Below, piece after piece: positions 1 through 5,631 of a stretch of DNA of 5,729 nucleotides. Under the pieces are notes generated by a model. That model worked only from the letters and a program-made list of their open reading frames with translations, was not told where the DNA came from and ran no database searches. Position 1 is the stretch's first letter. Each line of letters begins with the position of its first letter. Origin of the DNA: Caldilineaceae bacterium (GTDB taxonomy: Bacteria > Chloroflexota > Anaerolineae > Caldilineales > Caldilineaceae); contig JAAUPU010000240.1 in NCBI GenBank assembly GCA_012032975.1, positions 1 through 5,729 of the forward strand, written 5' to 3'. A program made the translations under genes and the position numbers.

Positions 1-1480
1 TGAACTGGAAGATCATGGGTGCCCCGATCCATTCCTGGCTGGCTTCCATCAACTTGGGCAGACCCACGCCGCCCTCGTTCGGCTCCCAGATGGTGACTTC
101 CTTCAGCGCATCGCCGATGGAGTCGTAGCCTTCTGTCAGCGGGATGTAGCCGCGCACGACACCCTGACCCAGGTAGAAATGCAGCGGGTAGTAGATGGGG
201 TCGTATTCCCAGTTTTCGCTGATGCGGTCGAAGCTGCCGTCGTCTTGCAGATTCTCGTAGTGGACGCCATCAATGCCCAGCACAAGCAGCTCTCGGCCCT
301 CGCGGGAGTTGAAGAACTCCAGCATGTCCACGGCCAGTTGCGGATTCTCTGAAGTGGCAGAGACTGCGATGAAACCGTTGCTGTCGATCCCCTCGGCGCG
401 TGAAAACTCAAAGCCCTCGGCTGTGAAAGGCGCCAGCGGGACCAGCTCGGAGTCGGGCACATTGAAGCCGCCGCCGGACGGAATCCAGCCCACGCCCGCC
501 TTGCCGCCCTGCAGATAGATTTCGCTGGTCTGGGGGAAGCTGGTCAAGCTGGCGAAGTCGGTGTTGACCAGACCATCCGCGTACAGTCCGTTCACGAATT
601 GCAGCGCGGCTTTGACATTGTCGCTGGTGGCCACGGGGATCAATTGGCCGTCATCGCCGACCCAGTAGTTTCGTTCCACATCGAAGAAGCTGACCGGTGC
701 GCCAAACGCCGAAAAGATCGGCGTCATGGAGCGGCGAATCTGGCGGCTGCCCTCGATCTGCATCCCCGTGCTGCGGCCATCCGAATCGCGATCCTTGAAG
801 GCTTGCAACAGCTCGCGGAACTCGACCTCGTTGGTGGGCATATCCAAACCCAGCTCGTCCATCCAATCCTGACGGGCAATCAACACCCAGTCCGAACCGC
901 CGCTGAGCATGGGAATGTAGTAGACCTGTCCGTCGCGTTTCATGTCGGCATAGGCGTCCGAATTGACCAACGCGGTCAGGAAAGGATGGCGCTCGGGGTC
1001 GATATAGTCGTCCAGCGGAATGACGAAGCCATCCTCGATCCACTGGTAGTTGGTGTCCATGTGGTGGTAGATGTCGATGTCTTCTTCGGTGCTCATGGCG
1101 AGGTTGCGGAACTGGTTGATGTCGCCCCAGTCCACGGTCGCAAACTGGATATCGGTGTTAGTGCGGGCTTCGATCTCCTGGATGATGGGGTCGGTGTCCC
1201 AATCCAGGGTCACGCCGCCGCGGAAGATCGTGACGGTCTCGCCGCCGCCGTCCACCGGGATTCTGTAATACTCGCCTTTGTAGGTGGTTGCGTCTTCTGA
1301 ATCAGCCGATGCGTCGGCTTCTGAATCGGCGGGCGCCGTGGCCTCTGCTTCTGCCGCCTGATCGTCCGCACCCGAGTCGGCTGGGGGTGCACCTGCACAC
1401 GCCGCCATCGTGAGGAGGGCCATCATCAGTGTGGCGAGTAGGATCATCCGCCATTTCGAGGTAGAGCCTTGCTTTGTCAT
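1..1480 (-). CDS. LplA/YtcQ-type sugar ABC transporter substrate-binding lipoprotein (partial, C-terminus off the window)
   Basis: Extracellular solute-binding protein (family 1, CUT1 type) that captures substrate outside the membrane and hands it to the two permeases encoded just upstream. The frame is open for 493 codons from the ATG at 1480-1478 to the window edge without a stop. Residues 1-12 form a positively charged n-region, residues 13-27 a hydrophobic core, and the lipobox M-A-A-C puts the lipidated cysteine at 28. Residues 29 to about 62 are an Ala/Asp/Glu/Ser/Pro linker, and the folded domain begins near YKGEYYRIPVDGGG. Family-like stretches include DWMDELGLDMPTNEVEF and FFNSREGRELLVLGIDGVHY, which resemble the roughly 500-residue LplA/YtcQ group. 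AAAGGG lies about 11 nt before the ATG. An ATG at 1490-1488 is out of frame. The family is fairly certain and the substrate unknown. Confidence 0.9.
   Translation of the reverse strand, partial: MTKQGSTSKWRMILLATLMMALLTMAACAGAPPADSGADDQAAEAEATAPADSEADASADSEDATTYKGEYYRIPVDGGGETVTIFRGGVTLDWDTDPIIQEIEARTNTDIQFATVDWGDINQFRNLAMSTEEDIDIYHHMDTNYQWIEDGFVIPLDDYIDPERHPFLTALVNSDAYADMKRDGQVYYIPMLSGGSDWVLIARQDWMDELGLDMPTNEVEFRELLQAFKDRDSDGRSTGMQIEGSRQIRRSMTPIFSAFGAPVSFFDVERNYWVGDDGQLIPVATSDNVKAALQFVNGLYADGLVNTDFASLTSFPQTSEIYLQGGKAGVGWIPSGGGFNVPDSELVPLAPFTAEGFEFSRAEGIDSNGFIAVSATSENPQLAVDMLEFFNSREGRELLVLGIDGVHYENLQDDGSFDRISENWEYDPIYYPLHFYLGQGVVRGYIPLTEGYDSIGDALKEVTIWEPNEGGVGLPKLMEASQEWIGAPMIFQF
1294..1327 (-). 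repeat. Short direct repeat in the lipoprotein linker
   Basis: The ten bases cttctgaatc occur at 1294-1303 and again at 1318-1327, exactly 24 bp (8 codons) apart, with similar flanking gc-rich bases. They encode the repeated ADSE of the linker ADSEADASADSEDA just behind the lipidated cysteine. An in-frame spacing suggests duplication of a flexible acidic tether rather than a regulatory site. Confidence 0.6.
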
Positions 1481-1518
1481 CCCGTACCATCCCTTTCTAA
1501 GTTGACCTGATTCGTCGC

Positions 1519-1534
1519 CTGGAATCGCTTCCAG
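1519..1534 (-). other. Perfect 6-bp stem-loop with a GNRA-type tetraloop in the leader
   Basis: On the minus strand the sequence reads CTGGAA-GCGA-TTCCAG, a perfect six-pair stem closed by GCGA, which fits the stable GNRA tetraloop class. It lies about 39 nt before the binding-protein ATG. A T-rich stretch lies before the hairpin, not after it, so it is not an ordinary terminator. It could stabilise the 3' part of the message or be incidental. Confidence 0.4.
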
Positions 1535-1564
1535 AAAATACCTATCAAAATAAACGGAGTGCAA
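1535..1564 (-). promoter_or_regulatory. Weak candidate sigma-70-type promoter for the binding-protein gene
   Basis: On the minus strand TTGCAC (1564-1559) and TATTTT (1540-1535) are separated by 18 bp within the most AT-rich part of the leader. Matches to the consensus are only three of six and four of six, so this is a guess from spacing and base composition. A start about 7 bp downstream would give a leader of roughly 45-50 nt. Confidence 0.2.
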
Positions 1565-1578
1565 TATTTCGTCGGTTT

Positions 1579-1588
1579 TCCTCCTTCT
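1579..1588 (-). promoter_or_regulatory. Shine-Dalgarno-like sequence without a well-placed start codon
   Basis: The minus strand reads AGAAGGAGGA here, an excellent match to the 16S rRNA tail. No ATG or GTG follows at 4-12 nt. The nearest start-like codon is a TTG at 1564-1562, about 15 nt away, and that frame happens to stay open into the binding-protein gene. The extended N-terminus would place a non-hydrophobic 28 residues before the signal peptide, so I do not use it as the gene start. Confidence 0.25.
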
Positions 1589-1627
1589 CTGATGATCACT
1601 CAGGCTTTGCTGCGGATGACGAGAACT

Positions 1628-1640
1628 GCTCGAATCGAGC
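1628..1640. repeat. 13-bp perfect palindrome GCTCGA-A-TCGAGC
   Basis: Six bases on each side of a central A are exact reverse complements. It lies in the leader, about 150 bp before the binding-protein ATG. The shape fits a small dimeric-regulator operator (LacI-family operators are often of this kind near sugar transport genes), but there is only one copy and no regulator gene in view, so the role is open. Confidence 0.3.
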
Positions 1641-1645
1641 CTCAG

Positions 1646-1672
1646 AAATTCATCTAATTCGTGCAATTCGTG
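1646..1672. repeat. Three tandem 9-bp units with an AATTC core
   Basis: Read on the plus strand the units are aaattcatc, taattcgtg and caattcgtg. The last two differ in one base and the first is degenerate. A further AATTC core at 1678-1682 lies 13 bp on. On the minus strand this gives CACGAATTG CACGAATTA. It sits about 50 bp after the permease stop codon. Confidence 0.6.
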
Positions 1673-1719
1673 GCAAGAATTCCTTGCGATACTGAGCAGT
1701 CACTGTTTCGGCGTGTTGG

Positions 1720-2578
1720 CTACTCCTTGGTCGAACCCAACATGATGCCGTGGACAAAGTATTGCTGGATAAACGGATAGACCAGAATGATCGGCATGAT
1801 GGCCATGACGATGGTCGCGGCCCGGATGGTGGCCGGGTTGTAATTGCCGGCCACGCCGGGATCGATGGTGACGCTGGCCGAAGTCGAAACCACGTTGCGC
1901 AAGAAAAGCGCCAGCGGAAAGAGATCCTGGTCGGAGAGGTAGATCATGGCAGAACCAGTCGTTCCAATATTGCACCGCGTAGAAGAGACCGATTGTGGCC
2001 AGGATCGGCTTGGCCGTGGGGATGACGATACGAAAGAGCACGGTGAACGAGCCAGCGCCGTCGACCACCGCGGCCTCCTCGATCTCCGGGTTGCGGCTGG
2101 CGAAATAGGCGCTGGTCAGGATCAGATAAAACGGATGCACGGTAAAGGGCAAGATGATGGCCAGCAGATTGTTCCTCAACCCCAACTGGCGGATGAGGAC
2201 GAAGTTTGGCACAAGACCACCATCGAAAAAGAGCGTGACCAGAAAGAGCATGGCGATGATCGAGACAAACGCCAGCCTCTTTTTGGCGAGAAAATAGCCC
2301 ATGATCGTGGTCCAGAAGAGGCTGTTGGTGGTGCCGACGATCGTGACGCCGATGGAGATCAGCAGGCTGCGCAGAAATTGCGGATTCTCGAAATTGACCT
2401 TGTACGCCTCCAGCGAGAAGCTGTTGGGGATCAGATGATATTGGCTGGCGAAGTAGGCGTCGGACTCCGAGAACGAGATGATGATCAGGCTCCAAAATGG
2501 GTAGATCGTCATGAAGGCAAAGATGCCCAGGGCGACGTAGATGACGATGTCGATGGGCGTCAACCATTTTTTTCGCAT
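1720..2578 (-). CDS. lplC: LplC-type CUT1 sugar ABC permease, interrupted by a frameshift
   Basis: Second membrane subunit of the sugar importer. It starts at the ATG 2578-2576, which shares one base with the preceding stop (TGATG), with GAGGGG 8 nt before it. Residues 1-209 show a first membrane span near 10-35, several further spans, and the inner-membrane EAA loop (E168-A-A...G174...P187) that docks on the ATPase. After WNDWF (about 1952) the frame breaks. The next frame continues at once with AMIYLSDQDLFPLALFLRN and the last membrane span, ending at TAG 1722-1720 with the typical tail HGIMLGSTKE. Joined, the product is about 285 residues, close to the 295 of Bacillus LplC. Unshifted translation instead yields a His/Arg/Gly-rich nonsense tail ending at 1700. 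This is either decay or sequence error. Confidence 0.85.
1948..1954 (-). other. Frameshift site in the LplC-type gene
   Basis: On the minus strand TGG TTC is followed by TGCCATGATC. The family expects one residue between WNDWF and AM, so two bases appear to be missing after TTCT (for example loss of TC or CT from a TCTCT tract). Alternatively the T at 1951 is a one-base insertion. The site is not a recognisable slippery heptamer. Confidence 0.75.
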
Positions 2579-3579
2579 CAGAACAGCCCCTCGCCATCGC
2601 GGAAATATTTCACCGTCTGGTTGGCGATCAGCAGGAAGAGCACGCCGAGAAACGATTGCACAAAGCCGGCCGCGGCCAGGCGCGAGAAGTCTGGCGTCTT
2701 CTCGAACGAGCGCACGATAAAGGTCTGGATGATGTCGCCCGTTTCATAGACCAGCGGGTTGTAGAGGTTGAAGACCTGGTCGAAGCCGACGCGCAGGACA
2801 TTGCCGATGTTGAGCAGCAGGACGACGACCATCACCGGATAAAGCGCTGGCAATGTGATGAAGCGGATCTTGTGGTAGCGCGTCGCGCCGTCCACTTCCG
2901 CCGCCTCGTAGAGCGTGGGGCTGATCGTTGCGATGGTGGCCAGGTAGATGATGCTGCCCCAGCCGATGGTGCGCCAGATTTCGCTGAGAATCAGCGTGAT
3001 GGGAAAGACGGCTTCGTCCTGCAGGAAGTCGACGCGGGTCAATCCCAATGCGGCGAGCAGGTTGTTGAGCGCGCCATAATCGCGCGCCAGGATGTCGTTG
3101 AAGACGCCGGCCAGCACCACCCAGGAAATGAAGAAGGGCAGGTAGGAGAGGGTCTGGACGGTGCGTTTGTAATAGGTCAGGCGCACTTCGTTGATCAGGA
3201 TCGCCAGGATGATCGGCGCGGGAAAGCCAAGCACGATGCGCAGGAAGTTGATCTGCAACGTATTGAAAAAGGCGCGCACGAAGTTCGGGTTGTCCATCAG
3301 CCAGCGGAAATGTTCCAGCCCAACCCAATCGCTGGCCAGATATCCCCGGCGGAACGAAAAATCCTGGAACGCGATGATCAACCCATACATGGGCACATAA
3401 TGAAACAGAATCACATAGACCAGGGGCGGTAGAATCAGTAGATACAGCCCCTTGTTCATGCGAATGTCGCGACCAGCCTTGCGCAAATAGGCAAAACGGG
3501 CAGGCTGCTGTGTCCGGCCAGGCGTGCTGAGGGGTTGTGTCTGTGCGTTTCGGAGCATCTTCGTCTGCTTACCCTGCAT
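2578..3579 (-). CDS. lplB: LplB-type CUT1 sugar ABC transporter permease
   Basis: First membrane subunit of the sugar importer, 333 residues, intact. After a polar N-terminal stretch (1-40) comes MNKGLYLLILPPLVYVILFH, the usual first span with YVPMYGLIIAFQDFS directly behind it. Further hydrophobic spans lie near 110-130, 145-162, 192-216, 247-262 and 304-320. The EAA loop is at 225-245 (EAAEVDGATRYHKIRFITLP). The stretch GFDQVFNLYNPLVYETGD near 265-282 is characteristic of the LplB/YtcP group. The ATG at 3579 overlaps the OppF gene end by 11 nt. An ATG at 3558-3556 (residue 8), just after the OppF stop, is an alternative start. The lower end shares one base with the LplC start. Substrate is not predictable beyond a probable oligosaccharide. 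Confidence 0.93.
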   Translation of the reverse strand: MQGKQTKMLRNAQTQPLSTPGRTQQPARFAYLRKAGRDIRMNKGLYLLILPPLVYVILFHYVPMYGLIIAFQDFSFRRGYLASDWVGLEHFRWLMDNPNFVRAFFNTLQINFLRIVLGFPAPIILAILINEVRLTYYKRTVQTLSYLPFFISWVVLAGVFNDILARDYGALNNLLAALGLTRVDFLQDEAVFPITLILSEIWRTIGWGSIIYLATIATISPTLYEAAEVDGATRYHKIRFITLPALYPVMVVVLLLNIGNVLRVGFDQVFNLYNPLVYETGDIIQTFIVRSFEKTPDFSRLAAAGFVQSFLGVLFLLIANQTVKYFRDGEGLF

Positions 3580-4631
3580 GAGCGAGTTGGCTTACAAATG
3601 GCTGCAAGGTCAGTTCGTCGGCGAAGTGGCAGGCAACCTGACTATCGGGTTCGTTGGCCAGATCGCGCAGCGGCGGCGCCTCGACCCGGCAGAGATCCTG
3701 GACATACTTGCAGCGGGTGTGAAATGCGCAGCCAGACGGCGGATTGACCGGGCTAGGGATGTCGCCAGCCAACACGATGCGCTTGCGGTGGCCGCCCCCT
3801 GCCCCCCGCCGGGGAATTGCGTTGAGCAACGCTTCGGTGTAGGGATGGGTCGGTCGGCTGAAGATCTTGGCGGTCTTGGCGCTCTCCACGATGCGGCCCA
3901 AATACATGACCATGATCCGGTCACTGATATACTCGACCACGCTCAGGTCGTGGGCGATGAAGATATAGGTCAGTCCCAGTTCCTCCTGCAGATCGGAGAG
4001 CAGATTGAGTACCTGCGCCTGCACCGACACATCCAGCGCCGAGACCGGCTCGTCGCAGATCACGAGCTGGGGCTGGATGCTCAGTGCGCGAGCGATGCCG
4101 ATGCGCTGGCGCTGGCCGCCGGAAAACTGGTGGGGGTAGCGGTTGACCGCATCCGCGCCAAGACCGACTTTTGCAAGCAGCTCTTCGACTCGCGCGGCCT
4201 GGCTCTTGCGATTGCCCAAATGGTGAATTTGCAGCGGCTCGGCGATGATCTCGCCGACGCGCATGCGCGAGTTGAGCGACGAATTTGGATCTTGAAAGAG
4301 TATCTGGATGTGACGGCGAATCTGCTTCAAATCTTGTCTGGGTACGTCGGCAATCTCGGTCACCTCGTCGCCCAGCCGAAAGCGGATGCTGCCCGCGGTG
4401 GGGGTCGTAGAGGCGGATGATGCAACGACCGGTGGTCGTTTTGCCCGAGCCGCTTTCCCCAACCAGCCCAATGGTCTCACCCGGCCGGACGCTGAAGGTC
4501 ACGCCGTCCACCGCTTTGACATGGGCGACGACCTTCTTGAACAGCCCCTTTTTGATGGGAAAATATTGCTTGAGATCGCTCACCTCCAGCAACGGAGGCG
4601 GCCTGTTATCTGGTCGAGTTTGCTCAGCCAT
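3569..4631 (-). CDS. oppF: OppF/DppF-type ABC transporter ATPase, interrupted by a frameshift
   Basis: Cytoplasmic ATPase of the oligopeptide-importer type. The ATG at 4631-4629 has AAGGAAG 6 nt before it and overlaps the OppD gene by 8 nt. The first 77 residues contain [18 protein letters not shown], the OppF hallmark, and Walker A GESGSGKT (58-65). After RLYDP the frame breaks at a run of five C (minus strand). The next frame resumes with TAGSIRF. In the joined 353-residue product the Q-loop is Q113, the signature FSGGQ 169-173, Walker B LVICDE 189-194 and the switch His 227. The C-terminal oligopeptide-transporter extension has HPYTEALL and four cysteines (301, 307, 314, 334). All catalytic motifs are intact if the shift is repaired. 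Without repair the product would end at 3921 and lack the Q-loop, signature and Walker B. Confidence 0.88.
4400..4404 (-). other. Frameshift site in the OppF-type gene: five-base homopolymer
   Basis: The plus strand has five consecutive G (4400-4404). With four, the minus strand would read TAC GAC CCC ACC GCG GGC (YDPTAG), the normal family sequence. With five it reads YDPHRG and runs into nonsense. A single-base gain in a homopolymer is the simplest explanation. Confidence 0.82.
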
Positions 4632-5631
4632 GCGCCACTTCCTTGGCTCCCTCGTAGAGCCAACAGGCCGCGCGGGTGTCAGTGTCGATCTGAAAGGTGG
4701 GGGGCTGTTGCTGGCGGCATAGGTCCATCGCGGCTGGACAACGAGGCGCAAACGAGCAGCCTTTGGGGATCAGATAGGGATTTGGCACCGAGCCGGCAAT
4801 GGAAGTGAGGCGCGCACTGCTGCCGATGGTGGGCAGCGAGGCGAGCAGCCCCTGGGTGTAGGGATGGCGCGGCTGGTCGAAAATGCGGTCCACGCTGGTC
4901 TCCTCGACGACCTTGCCCATGTACATCACGATCACGCGGTCGGCCATCTCGCCGACGACGTTGAGGTCGTGGGTGATGATCATCAGCGCCATGCCCTGCT
5001 CGATCTGGATCTCGCGGATCAACTCCAAAATCTGCGCCTCGATGGTCACATCGAGCGCGGTGGTCGGTTCGTCGGCGATGAGCAGATTCGGGCTGCAGCT
5101 CAACGCCATCGCGATCATGGCGCGTTGGCGCATCCCGCCGGAAAATTCGTGCTGGTACTGGTCGACTCGGCGCTCTGGCTCCGGGATGCCGACCTGGCGC
5201 AACATCTCGATGGCGTGTTGGCGCGCCTCTTGTTTGGAGACCTGGCGATGCAGCACGATGGCTTCGATGATCTGGTCGCCGATGGTGTAGACAGGGTTGA
5301 GCGATGTCATCGGCTCCTGGAAGATCATAGAGATCTGATTGCCGCGAATCCCGCGAATCTTCGGCCCCAGCGGGTCGAGCTTGGTCAATTCGACCGCTTC
5401 CTCGCCGATATGGTAGACAATGCTGCCATCGACGATGCGCGCAACGGGGTGGGGCAACAATCGCAAGATCGAGCGCGCGGTCACGCTCTTGCCGCAGCCG
5501 CTCTCGCCGACTACGCCCAGGGTGCGACCCCGATCCAGCGAAAAGCTCACCCCATCCACCGCCCGGACGATGCCCTGCTCCAGGAAGAAATAGGTTTTTA
5601 GGTTCTTTACGTCGAGCAACTTGTTGGCCAA
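4624..5631 (-). CDS. oppD: OppD/DppD-type ABC transporter ATPase
   Basis: Intact 335-residue ATPase of the oligopeptide-importer type, predicted to pair with the OppF-type protein downstream. The start is a TTG at 5631-5629: a TAA stop lies directly before it, AGGAAG is 9 nt upstream, and the resulting N-terminus [16 protein letters not shown] is what the family shows. Motifs in order are Walker A GESGCGKS (42-49), Q-loop Q105 in [11 protein letters not shown], signature FSGGM (163-167), Walker B LLIADE (183-188) and switch His 221. The C-terminal extension has [12 protein letters not shown] and four cysteines (292, 298, 305, 323). Such extensions bind a [4Fe-4S] cluster in a studied DppD-type ATPase; whether that holds here is inference. 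The 3' end overlaps the OppF start by 8 nt. OppD rather than OppF is chosen by the N-terminal motif. Confidence 0.95.
   Translation of the reverse strand: MANKLLDVKNLKTYFFLEQGIVRAVDGVSFSLDRGRTLGVVGESGCGKSVTARSILRLLPHPVARIVDGSIVYHIGEEAVELTKLDPLGPKIRGIRGNQISMIFQEPMTSLNPVYTIGDQIIEAIVLHRQVSKQEARQHAIEMLRQVGIPEPERRVDQYQHEFSGGMRQRAMIAMALSCSPNLLIADEPTTALDVTIEAQILELIREIQIEQGMALMIITHDLNVVGEMADRVIVMYMGKVVEETSVDRIFDQPRHPYTQGLLASLPTIGSSARLTSIAGSVPNPYLIPKGCSFAPRCPAAMDLCRQQQPPTFQIDTDTRAACWLYEGAKEVAHG

Larger units (their letters stand above)
1481..1719 (-). promoter_or_regulatory. Leader between the LplC-type permease gene and the binding-protein gene
   Basis: This is the only sizeable gap in the operon, about 239 bp, and it is visibly more AT-rich than the genes around 1535-1580. 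It carries, in the direction of transcription, a 9-bp tandem repeat, a 13-bp palindrome, a strong Shine-Dalgarno-like sequence without a start at the right distance, a weak promoter candidate and a 6-bp hairpin. Separate control of the binding-protein gene is common in importers, because the binding protein is needed in excess over the membrane complex. No U-tract follows either hairpin on the minus strand, so an intrinsic terminator is not supported. I recognise no known riboswitch or T-box class. Confidence 0.45.

Noticed and set aside
599..1300. 233-codon plus-strand open frame opposite the binding-protein gene
   Set aside because: The minus strand there encodes a continuous solute-binding protein; the plus frame is Val/Asp/Gly/His-rich without recognisable motifs.
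1302..1490. Alternative ATG (1490-1488) just before the binding-protein start
   Set aside because: It is in another frame and leads to an Arg/Gly-rich 62-residue peptide, whereas the ATG at 1480 gives a clear lipoprotein signal peptide.
1519..1534. Intrinsic terminator after the permease gene
   Set aside because: The stem is only 6 bp and no T-run follows it on the minus strand; the T-rich stretch is on the wrong side.
1481..1699. N-terminal extension of the binding protein, since its frame is open back to 1700
   Set aside because: The extension is not hydrophobic and would bury the signal peptide internally; its codons look non-coding and include the repeat and palindrome.
1945..1957. Programmed ribosomal frameshift in the LplC-type gene
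   Set aside because: The TTC-T context offers poor re-pairing after a shift of one, no slippery heptamer is present, and I see no stimulatory hairpin directly downstream.
1946..2749. 267-codon plus-strand open frame opposite the permease genes
   Set aside because: Antisense shadow of two permeases. Its extreme Asp/Gly/Gln/Glu content and lack of hydrophobic core are typical of such shadows.
2656..3432. 258-codon plus-strand open frame opposite the LplB-type gene
   Set aside because: Same reasoning: charged, low-complexity complement of membrane-protein codons, no motif.
3524..4420. 298-codon open frame on the plus strand opposite the OppF-type gene
   Set aside because: It is antisense to a gene with clear ABC ATPase motifs, rich in Asp/Gly/Gln/His as expected for the complement of GC-rich codons, and shows no domain.
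4864..5601. 245-codon plus-strand open frame opposite the OppD-type gene
   Set aside because: Antisense to an intact ATPase with every catalytic motif present.
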